A stretch of DNA of 64,000 nucleotides, from positions 20,181,785 through 20,245,784 of the forward strand of contig NC_091578.1 of assembly GCF_042767895.1 (NCBI RefSeq), read 5' to 3'. Every line of letters begins with the position of its first letter. Within the stretch, counting starts at the first letter, position 1. A program made the position numbers and the translations under genes. Below are positions 13,301-25,189 of the stretch, in pieces. Under the pieces are notes generated by a model, which saw only the letters and a program-made list of their open reading frames with translations, was not told the DNA's origin and ran no database searches. Source of the DNA: Penaeus vannamei (Eukaryota > Arthropoda > Malacostraca > Decapoda > Penaeidae).

Positions 13301-15960
13301 ATAAAGGCCTGAAGTAATAAAATTCCAACAGTCGAAAAAACGGCTAAATCTAGCGTATTACAACCTTTTGAGAGAAACGTCGAAAAAAAAACTTCGCTAT
13401 TTAATGGTAATTACGAGGATTTTAACATTAATTCAGGCAATTATGATGATTATCATAATGATTCCTTTATTATTGACAATACTGATACTTATGATGATAA
13501 TGACAATGATAATGACAATAATAATGAAAATCAAGTAATACAATCCCAAAAGTCGAAAAAAACGGCAAAATCTAGCGTATTTCAGAGAAACGTCGAAAAA
13601 AACCTTTTCGCTTTTTAATGTTAATTATGTGGATTTTAACATTAATTCAGGTAATCATAATGATTTCCATGATGAATCCTTTATTATTGACAAAAATCAT
13701 GATAATTATGATGATAATGACAATGATAATGACAATTATAATGATAAAGTCATTATCATTGTCATTTTCATTATTATTTCTAAGATCATCATTATTGCTA
13801 TTATCATTATATTAATAGTTAAAATGATAAAAATGCCAATAATAATTAGCATAATTATCATAACTGCAATAATGATGATGATAATAATGATAATCATGAT
13901 GATAATGACTATAATGATAATAATCACAAAAATGATGACAGTAATGATAATAATGATAATAATTATCATTCAGTCCATTTATAAAGAAATAAAGGCCAGA
14001 AGTAATAAAATCCCAAATGTCGAAAAAACGGCAAAATCTAGCGTATTACAGTCTTCTGAGAGAAACGTCGAAAAAAAACTTTTCGCTTTTTTATGGTAAT
14101 TATGAGGATTTTAACATTAATTCAGGTAATTATGATGATTTCCCTGATGATTCCTTTATTATTGACAATAACGATTATAGTTATGATGATAATGACAATG
14201 ATAATGGCAATAATAATGATAATAATGATAAAGTCATAATTATAATGATAATCTTGATAATTACTGCAATAATAGCAATAATTAACTCTATTCCAATAAT
14301 TTCCATGCTAATAATGGCAATAGAAATAACATCATTATCATTGTCATTATGATTATTATTATTGTCATTGTTATTTCTAAGATCATTATTACTATTATTA
14401 TTATATAAATAGTCATAATGATAAAAATAGCAAAAATAATTAGCATTGTTATGGTAATAGAAATAACATCATTATCATTGTCATTATAATTATTATTATT
14501 GTCATTATTATTTCTGAGATCATTATTATTGCTATTATCATTATATAAATAGTTATAATGATAAAAATAGCAATAATAATTAGCATAATGATTATTATAA
14601 CTGCAATAATGATGATAATAATGATAATCATGATGATCATGACTATAATGCCAATAATAATAAAAATGATGACAGTAATGATAATAATGATGACAATAAT
14701 TATAATTCAGTCCATTTATAATGAAATAAAGGCCAGAAGTAATAAAATACCAAAAGTCGAAAAAACGGCAAAATCTAGAGTATTACAGTCTTTTGAGAGA
14801 AACGTCGAAAAAAAAAGCTTTGGCTTTTTAATGGTAATTGTGAGGATTTTCACATTAATTCAGGTAATTATGATAATTTCCATAATGATTCTTTTATTAT
14901 TGACAATAATGATGATAATTATGATGATAATGACAATGATAATGACAATAATAATTATAATATTGATAATGTCATAATTATAATGATAATCTTGATAATT
15001 ACTGCGATAATATCAATAATTAACTCTATTCCAATAATTTCCATACTAATAATGGCAATAGAAATAATAATATCATTATCATTGTCATTATAATTATTAT
15101 TATTGTCATTGTTATTTCTAAGATCATTATTACTATTATCATTATATAAATAGTCATAATGATAAAAATAGCAATAATAATTAGCATTATTATTATTATA
15201 ACTGTAATAATGATGATAATAATAATGACAATCGTGACGATAATGACTATAATTATAATAATCATAAAAATGATGACAGTAATGATAATAATGATGATAA
15301 TTATCATTCAGTCCATTTATAATGAAATAAAAGCCAGAAGTAATAAAATCCCAATAGTCGAGAAAACGGCAAAATCTAGCGCTTTACAGCCTTTTGAGAG
15401 AAACGTCGAAAAAAACCCTTTTCGCTTATTAATGGTAATTATGAGGAATTTATCATTAATTCAGGTAATTAAGATGATTTCCATGATGATTCCTTTATTA
15501 TTGATAATAATGATGATAATTATGATAATAATTATGATGATAATTATGATGATAATGACAATGATAATGACAATAATAATTATAATAATGATAAAGTCAT
15601 AATTATAATGATAATCTTGATAATTACTGCAATAATAGCAATAATTAACTCTATTCCAATAATTTCCATACTAATAATGGCAATGGAAATAATAATAACA
15701 TCATTATCATTGTCTTTATAATTATCATTATTGTCATTATTATTTCTGAGATCATCATCATTGCTATTTTCATTAAATAAATAGTTATAATGACAAAATA
15801 GCAATAATAATTAGCATAATAATTATTATAACTGCAAAAATGATGATAATAATAATGATAATCATGATGACAACGACTATAATGATAATAATCATAAAAA
15901 GGATGACAGTAATGATAATAATTATAATAATTATGATTCAGTTTATTTATAATGAAATAA
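10393..15960 (-). repeat. Satellite array in inverted orientation
   Basis: The core is now read on the minus strand: CTAGCGTATTACAGCC preceded by GTCGAAAAAACGGCAAAAT, at about 10473, 11023, 11596, 12157, 12741, 13350, 13577, 14038, 14777 and 15377. Most spacings are 550-610 bp; short ones (about 226 and 460 bp) mark partly deleted monomers and about 740 bp marks a partial duplication. The segment 10254-15960 matches 28130-33690 in the same orientation with scattered substitutions and small indels. It ends abruptly at 15960 against gypsy integrase sequence. The ORFs here are low-complexity artefacts. Confidence 0.9.
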
Positions 15961-16701
15961 AGGCGAAGGCCGCACCATTCTGTGTGATGTAAGCACAGGT
16001 CGCCCGCGCCCCCTTATCCCAAAATCTTTCCGCCGAAAAATCTTCAACCTCATCCATGGTCTATCACACCATTCTGAACGAACAACTGCTCGTCTGATGA
16101 AGGATAAATTCATCTGGCACGGAATGAACAAAGACATCAAACAGTGGGCTCGATGCTGTGTTGCCTGCCAGATGAGCAAAGTAAGTCGTCACACTGAATC
16201 TAGCACAGGAGAATTTCGGCAGCCCATGCGCCGGTTTGGACATCTCCACGTCGATGTAGTGGGACCCCTTCCACCTTCAGACGGCGCTCAGTATCTATTC
16301 ACTGCTACAGAGCGCTCCACCCGCTGGCCGGAGGCAATTCCCATGCAACACACCACTGCCCGAGACTGTGCAGCTCTATTACACGGATGGATCAGTCGTT
16401 TTGGCGTTCCAGACGACATTACCTCTGACCGCGGACCTGCCTTCACATCTCAACTTTGGACATCTTTAGGAGAATTGATGGGATCAACTATCCATCACAC
16501 CACCTCATACAACCCAGAAGCCAACGGTATGGTGGAGCGGTCCCATCGTACTCTGAAAGCAGCGTTAATGGCGCGCTGCACTAAATCAGACTGGAAAGCT
16601 CAACTTCCCCGGGGTTTTTCTCGGGATCCGAACATCCCCAAAAGAGGGATTACAAGTTTCCCCTGCTGAAATGGTGTTTGGGGAAGCCTTCACTGTTCCA
16701 G
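15961..16701 (+). pseudogene. Ty3/gypsy integrase fragment (CsRn1-like family)
   Basis: This matches the nested gypsy element at about 51909-52635 and 38207-38933 with a few differences, so it is another copy of that family. Visible parts are the zinc-binding region with CVACQ, first catalytic Asp in HVDVVGPLPP, second Asp in TSDRGPAF, and Glu in PEANGMVERSH. Where the nested copies have a TAA stop, this copy has CAA, so it keeps an open frame through the core. It is frame-shifted near 16605 and cut at the right by a 500-N gap. On the left it starts mid-gene, fused to satellite through a shared AGGC, so the LTR, gag and RT are absent. The fusion may be a deletion, a recombination or a chimeric assembly join. 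Confidence 0.85.
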
Positions 16702-17201
16702 NNNNNNNNNNNNNNNNNNNNNNNNNNNNNNNNNNNNNNNNNNNNNNNNNNNNNNNNNNNNNNNNNNNNNNNNNNNNNNNNNNNNNNNNNNNNNNNNNNN
16801 NNNNNNNNNNNNNNNNNNNNNNNNNNNNNNNNNNNNNNNNNNNNNNNNNNNNNNNNNNNNNNNNNNNNNNNNNNNNNNNNNNNNNNNNNNNNNNNNNNNN
16901 NNNNNNNNNNNNNNNNNNNNNNNNNNNNNNNNNNNNNNNNNNNNNNNNNNNNNNNNNNNNNNNNNNNNNNNNNNNNNNNNNNNNNNNNNNNNNNNNNNNN
17001 NNNNNNNNNNNNNNNNNNNNNNNNNNNNNNNNNNNNNNNNNNNNNNNNNNNNNNNNNNNNNNNNNNNNNNNNNNNNNNNNNNNNNNNNNNNNNNNNNNNN
17101 NNNNNNNNNNNNNNNNNNNNNNNNNNNNNNNNNNNNNNNNNNNNNNNNNNNNNNNNNNNNNNNNNNNNNNNNNNNNNNNNNNNNNNNNNNNNNNNNNNNN
17201 N
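16702..17201. other. Assembly gap, 500 N
   Basis: Exactly 500 N, a scaffold spacer of fixed size, so the true distance is unknown. ORFs reported across it are meaningless. Confidence 0.99.
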
Positions 17202-18460
17202 TCTGATGGATAACAAACACAAACCCAGTTTGTTCTGATGGAATGAAGCACTCGGGAGGGTTTCCCCCGTAGGGGGTCGGGACCGACTTTACACTTTCTG
17301 AACCCGCGAGGAAGTCCCCGCTTCCTCCTTAACATCCTGTGGAGTGAGTTGGCCTGTAGACAGACCAACAAACTCCGTGCTTGACTACCACTGGTTTGGA
17401 TGGACTCCCCCTCCATCCTTCGTTCCGGCTGGAGATCAGGTTTGGGCCATGATCTTTTTTTTGGCATGGGACGGGGGAATGATGCAGTTTTCGGGTTTTG
17501 CCGCATCACTTTGAAGCCACCTTCTACTCATTCCTTTCAAATTTCCCCTTCCCCTATCCACTCTTTTTTTGTTCTTTTTTTTCAGTGTTAAATTTTTTTC
17601 GTGTTCTCTTTCTTCTGTTTTGTTTTGTTTTTGTTTGGTTTTTGGTCCTGTAAATTTTAATCTCATTAATAATCCCCCAGGTACTCCCCTTTTTATCCCC
17701 GATTTTAAATCCCTTTCACCTCGTCTTCGGCCTTGAGACCGCCACCTCACCCTCCCCTCCCCTCCTAAATACCATATCCTTGCCATGGCGTTGCCCCTCA
17801 CCCTTATCCTTACCCTGATGGTGATGGATGATGGGTAGAGGGGGGGCTAGCAAAACAAATTTTCAACTGGACGATGAAAGGGCGGAAGTGGTATCAAAAA
17901 CGGTAAAGCACAAAAGGGTAGCCAACAGTTCTATTTGGGAAGGCCGGTCGGGGTCGGAACCCTGCCGAACGGGCGTGTGCCGTGTTCGGCCGAACCTTCG
18001 CAGCAAACTATCGGCTGCCACTGTGGGTCAAGCTTTAAAATTGCACATCGGGGTTTGTAATTAAAGGCACTACCCAAAAGCAGATATTGCGCAACTGCCC
18101 CAAAGCATTTAAACCGAGATTGTCGGGGGGAAATTTTTAAAATCCCACGAAAAGCCACGAAACCTGGGCCCCAAAAGACCCGGGGAAAACCCTGTCAACC
18201 CGGGTAACTTCAACGCGGAATATATACCTTTGAGCCACGGAAAAGGTGGCCAGCCCTCTCCCCCGTGATTGGCTAATCCGCGCCGAACGCATGTATTTTG
18301 CCAGGTCCCGCCTGGTGTGGCCAGAGCCGAAGCCCCTTCCCCTTCTCATTTTGGGTTATATGCTGTGGCGGCGGTTAAACCAATCCTTTGGGGATTCTGA
18401 GGGTGACTTCTGATTTTGTTTATTTTGTTTTTTTATCAATACCCTTTTTATATTTACTTG
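17202..18460. other. Unclassified sequence, homopolymer-rich
   Basis: Balanced to G/C-rich sequence with runs of 4-7 identical bases. I see no motif that identifies a gene or element. The T-rich stretch 17570-17650 and the C/T-rich tract 17660-17800 are low complexity. It could be the 3' flank or untranslated region of the minus-strand LINE that follows, but nothing shows this directly. Confidence 0.4.
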
Positions 18461-18468
18461 TGGTCATG

Positions 18469-18985
18469 TCATGAGTATGGGCGGGGGTGGGTGTTTTCTG
18501 CTATCGGAAAAGTGTTTTTGGGGTGTTTTTGTGTGTGTTTGTGTGTTTCAAAGATGATAGTGTAGTGTTCGTCTCCTTGTTCGCGGGCGGGTCCAGGTGT
18601 TTTGTCCCGCGTCTGTGTATACGTGTATTGAGTGGCTCGATGCTGTATATTCGGTGTAGAGTTTCGAGGAAATAAGTCTAATATTGTTGCGCAGTGTACC
18701 CAGCGTAGTGTTTTGTTCTGTACTGATTGCATTTTGATTTTTTGTGAGTAAGATATTGAAACCCAAAAGGGGACAGCTGTATATTCGAGAATTGGTCTGA
18801 CAGTTGTTTTGTATAGCCCTGAGTTTGGTTCTGTTAGTGAAAGGGATGTTAGTGTTATTGACTGTAATGGGGAGTAAATTTTCCCTGCGATGTGGATGAG
18901 TTTGAATATCTATGTTCGTCTTTATTTTCCAGTGGTGCTCAAATGTGTTTATGTTCTGTATAGCTCGTTGTGTTGTGAGTTTCAT
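18469..18985 (-). pseudogene. Jockey-like ORF2 C-terminal region
   Basis: Two overlapping minus frames together give the block after RT: INTFEHHWKIKTNID, ITVNNTNIPFTNRTKL, then KMQSVQNKTLRWVHC and STPNIQHRATQYTYT. The pieces lie in different frames, which points to single-base indels. No catalytic residues are in this part. It is placed by its order relative to the RT blocks upstream on the same strand. Confidence 0.72.
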
Positions 18986-19247
18986 GAACTGTTGTGATTT
19001 AGGGGGGGCGTGAGATTATCTAGGGATATCATCTGCATAAAAAATAGTTCCCGTAGTGTAGGTGCTGGCAAATCGGCTGTGTACAGGAAAAAAAAGGGTT
19101 GGAAAGAAACGCTTCCCGGTGGTACTTAACTTCTCAGGTGGGGGGGGGCGCCCAGGTGGGTTCCCAGGCGTATTGTGGCAGCCCTATGGCCCGGGGAAGC
19201 TGCAGGGGGGCGCGTGAGATTTTGGGGGAGTTGTAGTTGTGTTATTT

Positions 19248-20059
19248 TTATTTGAGGCCGTCATGCCAGACCGTCAAAGGCCTTGCTGACGCCCGTAGTG
19301 TGGCGTTATTCTGGTGCTTGTTAGCGAGACCTGGGCCATTTCCCCGTAAGCGAGTGCAATTGCCCCTCGGTCCCCCTGTGTGGAGGAAAGTTTGCCCACT
19401 GTTGCGTTTGTTGTTGTTTTCAAAGGGGTGGAATAAGGGCTGCGGGTAATAAGCCTCTCCAGCAGTTTCCCGGAAATTCCAGCAATGAGATGGGGGGGTA
19501 ATTCTCCACCTCATGTTCTGACTTCCCCGACTTCGCAATAAGGGTGACAGTTGGGTTTTTTTTGTCGGGGGAAAAATCCCTGTAGCCAAACATGCGTTGA
19601 AGATGTGGCGTAGCCTGCGGATCAGGGGGGGCAGATGTTCGATGATTGTTTTGTTTGTGTTGCTTGCTCCTGGGTTGTGTTTTTCGTGTGTTTTAGTGTT
19701 AATCATTTCTTCTGGAGTGATTTGGGGAAGGGGACTTTCCCCGTGAGATTGTTTATTGTTATGATGTTTTCTGGTAGAGTTAGGGTTTCTTGTTGTTGCA
19801 AAAAAGTTTGAAACCCCGGTCTCTGTGGGTGGGGAAACGGGCGTTCTCGGCGGGTGAGACTGGAAAATTTTGTTGCCAGAATTCCCTGTGGAGAAGCTCC
19901 ATCTCCCCCACCGAGTTCACCCGCTGTGTGCGTTGTAGATGTATGTGGCCAAAATTTTTCGTTACCCGACCATTTTGAAGGAACTCCAAAATTTTTTTGG
20001 GGTCTTTCGTGTTCTGACATAGTTTCCTCCTTTGTGTTTTCCCCGTGTTTCTTGTTCAT
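19248..20059 (-). pseudogene. Jockey-like reverse transcriptase, fingers and start of palm
   Basis: Frames 19248-19706 and 19703-20059 on the minus strand lie end to end. The first holds the blocks named for the parent element plus TPPSHCWNFRETAGEAYY, a frame-damaged version of the RPISLL-type block. The second is linker with GDGASPQGILATKF. A catalytic YxDD motif would be expected nearer 19000-19240 but I cannot read a clean one. This is a broken copy or broken sequence. Confidence 0.7.
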
Positions 20060-21160
20060 TACTTTAATTTCGTGTGTGAATCGTGTTCGTATTTCTCTGT
20101 ATCATGTGCATAGTTGTGCGTCCCAGCCCCGTGTTATTGATAGTGCGTGTAGATGCCTTTTATTGTATTTTCCCAAAAATTTCAGACGATGTGTTTCTCT
20201 GTAAGAGGGATATTTTTGTATGTTGTTTTTGGGGATATTGGCCTCACGGGCCGTCTGTATGTCTGTGTACCACTGTTCAAGGTGGTTGTTTATCGTGTGC
20301 GTGGGCTGACCCCCGAGATCGATTACCGTGTGTTTTCAAGTGTTTGTTTAAATCCCTCCCAGTTTGCATGTTTGAAGGATTCTCGGGGTTGTGTTGGGGT
20401 CATGATGGGGTTTTTTTGACAGTGTCATTATTACAGGGGGGTGGTCACTGGAGGTGACGTCGTCTGTTGAAATGTGGTAGTGTAGGTTTGCTCTGTGATT
20501 CGCGAGTACTATGCCGGGGGTTGTTGTGTTATATGCTATGTATGTTGGTGTGTGTGGACCGGGGGGAGTCTTCCTTGTTGTATGTAAAAGGCCAGGCCTC
20601 TGCCAACTGCATTTGTGTCGTTGTAGCCAAAATTTGGTGGGTGTTGAAATCTCCCATGATGTATATTTGGGTTTTTCGTGCCTCAGGAGCTGCAGGATGT
20701 CAGGTTCTGGAATGTATGGTCTTCGTGGTGGAATGTATAGTGTTGCCAGTATGATGGGTCCTTGTGATGTGTTTAAAATTTGACTGCCAAAAGGTCTGAG
20801 GTGAGGTTATTTTTGATTTTGTGAGGTATGTCGTTTTTGATCGCAATTGCCACGCCATCGCTTCTTTCCTGTGATTTGTTTGAAGAATAGACAGTGTAAG
20901 TGAAAATTTCAGGGAGTGTGTTATTGAGCCCATACTGTTTATGAGGATGATTGGGTCATGTTTCTGTAAGTTTCCTAGTTCGTTTTGGGGTCCAGGTATA
21001 GTTGTGTTGGATGACGTGAGGCTAAATGTAGTGTGTTGTTTTTTTATCATGTTTGCGTGGGGTACACGCGTTTTACCCAAGGTGGCTATGTCAGGGTGTT
21101 TTTAAATCATGTTGTTCGTGACCAAGATTTTCCCTTGTTTGGGGTGTTCTGTGTTTCTCA

Positions 21161-21900
21161 ACATGACCGGGTTAAATTGCCCCGTTAAAATAGAGCCATT
21201 TCTTCCTTTTCTTTCTTCCCTCTGGAATATGTTTTTCTTTTTTTTTTTTTTTCAAAAGTCTTTTTCATAGAATCTGGGATCTGCACTTTCCCACCCATAA
21301 GCCTCCCCAGACACCCTTTCCCCCAAAAAGGAGCTTCGGGATCGTGGGGGGGATGTTTCTGCAGGGCCGGGGGTTGCCAGTTCTGCAGGGGGACTTGGCC
21401 CACTGCTTTTGGGGGTGCAGGTGTGGGGTTTTTTGAGCTGGCTGGTTTGCGGGGCCCGCTGCTGTAGGGTCTGCTTTCTTTGATGAGGCGGGGAGGGTTC
21501 CCCCTTGGGCCCCCTGGCTGTTCCCCGAAGCCACTTCAGGGTCTTAGGCAGGGGGATGGCACCAGGTCCCCAGGTCGTTAGGGAGTGCAAGGTGCATTTT
21601 GGGGTCTTTTTGGAAAGGTTTTTCCTTGATTCCCGGCAACCTGGTTTATGATGGCCTCCCGGCATTGGGGGTGGCCTGCACTGTGGCGAGCAGCCTTTTT
21701 TGCCACGGGTTTTTGGGTTACCTCTTTCTTTTCCCTCTCCTTTTTTTCTCCTGGGGGGTTTTGTGGCCCCCTTCCCAGGGATTTACAAAGGGGGCCCCCC
21801 CAATTTAGCATTTTTTACCGTGCTTTGCAGGGTCGGTATGAGTGCCAGACCCCACTCGAACAAAGAGATTTCTTTCTCCTTGCAGTTACTTAAATTCCCT
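21161..21900 (-). other. Possible ORF1 region of the Jockey-like LINE
   Basis: Minus-strand frames upstream of the endonuclease are rich in Pro, Lys, Gly and Gln (for example GAIPLPKTLKWLRGTARG near 21560-21510, and SAGHPQCREAIINQ near 21690). Position directly before ORF2 and one His/Cys-containing piece suggest the C-terminal part of a Gag-like ORF1, but I see no complete CCHC knuckle. The poly-T at 21236-21253 and other homopolymers break the frames. Low confidence. Confidence 0.35.
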
Positions 21901-23180
21901 AGGCATAGCAGTTCTCACTGCTGAAGGGGTAAAGCGTTCAAAATCTATCTGCCAAGGGGCGACAAAGCTTAAAAAGGGAAAATGCCTTCTTTTTAATCTT
22001 GTTTCTGATGCATTAGCAAACCTGGCTTTTATCATGTAAGGTTGCATTATATGAATGTTTTCCACTTTTGCGTGGGGGGGGGAGATGCCATAATTCGTTG
22101 GAATGTCGTTGGGGCTCGTTTAAAACCCGTCTGTCGAGCTTCTTAAAGACCAGGGTCAGCTTGGCTCTCATGTCTAAAGGCAGAACAGGCGAGAATCCCA
22201 GCTTGGGGTGGTGACTTTGAGAGAAATGCTTCTCTGCTTGTATTGGGGCAACATACCCATCATGAGTGGGGTAGTACCGAAGTAAACTGATTTCAGCCTC
22301 AAAGAGAGCCTGAGCAAGGGTGTTACGACGGCTCGGGGGGGGGCCGCCGTGAACATTGATTTTTACTTTGGGTCATGGTTCAGATTCAAAAGGGTTCATG
22401 GGGTCGTCAGGAATGAGATGAGTGAGGAGAGTGAGGTGAGGTGCAGGTGAACAGGGGGGTAATAAAAAAGGTGGAAATGATTTAGGGAGAAAAAAGAGAA
22501 GGTGATAGAGAGTGATGGTTGATGGTGTTCTTCGAAGAAGATTAAAGTGCCCAAGTGACCCCCAGGGGGAAAATTAGCTTTGTTGGGCCTCCCCTTTTGC
22601 CAATCCTTGCTAAAAAGGGGCAACAGGTAGGAGGCGCACCAACCAGACGAATAAAAAAAGTCTCGAGGACTTATGTAGGTCCAGATGGCCACAAAAAAGG
22701 GGAAGGAAGTTAGGAGGAAAAAAAGCACACCCAAAGATCGCCTCAGACTGTTGGGCCCCCCCTATACGGGTTTTCCCCTGTGATAGAGGGGCTGCAGGTC
22801 TGAGGAGGGGGAATAATCCCTTCACCGTAGGTAGTCAAAAGGAAAACACCGCTGATGGCAGAAAAAAGGCAAAAAAATACTCTGAAGACAGAGCAGTTTG
22901 GTTAATACTTTACGTTAATGAGAGTTCTATTGATAGCGAAGAGTTTTGGGCGCGATTGAGGCCCCGGCAGACCAAGGTGGCTCAATGACACTTTGAAAGA
23001 ACCCACTGCTATGATAGTTACTCTCTTTTCTTTGACTAGGTGATCAGTTCAGTTCAGTTAGATTTGCGAAGTCATCTTCGCCCGGGCCTTTTTTTGGAGT
23101 GGCCCGGCCTGGGGAATATTTCTAGTTAACTCAGATGTTTTCTTTGAACTGCATGCTTATCGCGGTGGCTGAATTGCAAG
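21901..23180. other. Unclassified sequence
   Basis: Mixed composition with G runs (22070-22083, 22335-22348) and many short ORFs in all frames. I see no recognised protein block, terminal repeat or tandem structure. It separates two minus-strand LINEs and may hold diverged parts of either. Confidence 0.4.
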
Positions 23181-25165
23181 CAAGCGATCCAGCTGCCCCC
23201 GGGGAAAGCATGTTGCAGCCCCTTTTTTACCAGCCCTGCGGCTTTGGGGGATGGTCCCTGCCTTAAAAATTTTGGGTGTACACAATTCTGCAAAATTTTA
23301 ACATGGCGTTAGGCTCGCTGCAGTGTTTACAAAACCCTGACAGTCTCAGTCAATATTTTGCCTGGGTAACCTAGATTTAGTCTGAATAGTATGATTTTGG
23401 GAATTCTTTTTTTTTGGAGGAAGGGCCAGTGGCTCATAGCCTGAAGCTTTCGAGTCCACTTGGCAGCGAGCAAATTTTGTGATGTTTTCTCTATTGCTCC
23501 CCGGAGGCCCCACACGCTGCAGCTTTGGTACCTTGGCTTGGCCCCCTTTTGGCTGGGTTTAACGATCATGGAGGATGGGGGCCCCCCTCCCCTTTTTCCC
23601 GGCCCTGTTTATCAGCAAGCTCGTTCCCTTGTATCCCTTTGTGGCTTGGGACCCAGTTTATGATGATTCTTCTACCTTGACTAAGGATTCTTTGGGCTAT
23701 GTTTGACTGTTGCCCAAAAAGGTAGATGTTACCCTGGGGGCTTTATACTGTAAGTTGCTCTTGAATCTCTGTGAATGACAATGTGTCCCCCCCCTCAGGG
23801 ACGCGTGTGTCAGGGGCCCATGATCGAAACCCGTTTCAGCCTGAAGCATTGGGGCATTGTTAGTGACCCTAATGGATGCTGGGGATCCTTTTTTAAAAGC
23901 CGGCGCCTGCAGTAGGGTTTTTATTGGATCCACGGATCCGTCCGGTAGTGTTATACTCCCCGGGGCGGAGCTATTTGATCAATGACCCTTTTTGCTTGTG
24001 CCTTTAGGCTAGGCATGGAATATTGATCTTTTTTCATTGTGAGCTTTAGATTTGAGAATTCGATTTATTTTTTTGCCCACGGCGGGGGGTTTTTTGTAAT
24101 CAGGGTGAGGGGGCCATACCCCTTTGGGAAGCAATGACTTTTTGCCGGGGAAAGCGTATCAAAACTCTGGCTGTATGTGTGAGCCAGGAATTGCCCCAAA
24201 ACAACTGGTAATCTTGTAGGCGTCTGAGAACTCTTTGTCTTAGATAGGAGTTTCTGGGTGCCTGCAGGCCCTTTGGGAAAGGAACTGTGTTGCCATTAGA
24301 TAAACCTGGTGTCCATGGACGGTAAATCAGCTTCCATGAGGAGGTTGATGACCTTTGTCCACTTAGGTGCACCTAAATTACCCCTGGCGGGTTATTTTTA
24401 GCCCCCTTCCCTACAACATTTTTCAGACACCAGGTTCAGACAATGCTGAGCTCTAGTTAGGCAGTGATTGCCAGGGGGCTATGATTGCCAAGTCATCTGC
24501 ATAAGAGATGATCTTCCATCCCTCTGGCAGGTGAATGTCGAGTATGTTGGACGTGAGGGTATTAAACAGGGTTGGACTAAGAACCCTCCCTGAGGAGTTC
24601 CTTTTTCCCAAGTGGCATGTGCTGTGAGAGGGGGCCCCTTAAAATCTGACATTTGCTGATTTTATTTTTAAAATAGTCAGCTATCCGGGCCCAAAAAGTC
24701 TGCCTTTGACCCCTTTTGGGATTGGTGTCTCTTGAATGGCAAGCGGAGTTCCCCAAAACCCCTTCCCCCAGGTCGGAAGACAACCATGGCGGCGAGGTGG
24801 AGATTGTGTTTAAGAGTGTGGAAATGCTATGAGCAGTGCTTTTCCCCCTTGTGAACCCGTGCAGGTGTTCGGAGCCTGTTGTGCCATCTTCTCAGCTGTT
24901 TTACCCAGGCAGCTGAGAAGAAGATGGGACATTTGCCAGGCCCCTTTGGTTTTGGGGTGGGAACTATTGTAGCTTTTTTCCCAGCTCGGGGCCCCGGTTT
25001 TGCCAGGATTTGTTGATAACCTGCAAGAATGCAAGTTCTCCTGCAAGGCCCAAAAAGCGAAATGATGGGGTGGGAGATCCCATCAGATCCCGGGGCCGAC
25101 CCAGAACTGGATTTGTAGGGTTTTCTTAGTTCCAAAAGAGAACAAGGCATCCGTTTCATCAGCTT
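23181..25165 (-). mobile_element. Decayed I-like LINE with RNase H, 5'-truncated, minus strand
   Basis: On the minus strand the 5' side starts inside RT: SSSGSAPGSDGISHPIISL near 25110-25050, then a LVSCLGKTAEK-like block near 24910. GTPQGG followed across a frameshift by NILDIHLPEGWKIISYADD gives the catalytic YADD at about 24500-24490. Further down, DGSVDPIKTLLQAPA near 23945-23895 and NWVPSHKGIQGNELAD near 23660-23610 are the two ends of an RNase H domain, which in non-LTR elements marks the I group (I, R1, LOA and relatives). Frames break at homopolymers throughout. Satellite-like sequence begins just beyond the truncation at about 25190. Confidence 0.8.
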
Positions 25166-25189
25166 CCGAGTGCTATAATGATGTGAAAT

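Larger units (their letters stand above)
18461..21160 (-). mobile_element. Decayed Jockey-like LINE, ORF2 (endonuclease and RT), minus strand
   Basis: Reading the minus strand from about 21160 down, the order is endonuclease, RT, C-terminal region. In the endonuclease, IKNDIPHKIKNNLTS and then IYIMGDFNTH can be read near 20870-20640. In RT, LPPLI and HIFNACLATGIFPP followed by KTQLSPLL lie near 19640-19540, matching the Jockey pattern of a cysteine-alanine block before FPP. VWHDGLK near 19270-19248 belongs to motif A. Downstream, KMQSVQNKTLRWVHC near 18735-18690 and PNIQHRATQYTY fit the region after RT. The frame shifts many times, usually beside homopolymers, so no long ORF survives. The protein family is clear; intactness of the real copy cannot be judged from this sequence. 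Confidence 0.8.

Noticed and set aside
1..15960. Dozens of Ile/Met-, Asn/Asp- or Tyr/His-rich ORFs that look like small membrane proteins
   Set aside because: They are translations of ATT/ATC/AAT repeats, recur in every monomer, overlap on both strands and have no start context or conserved motif.
16586..17509. ORFs crossing N gaps (also at 42392-42937 and 58473-59012)
   Set aside because: They are built from undefined bases.
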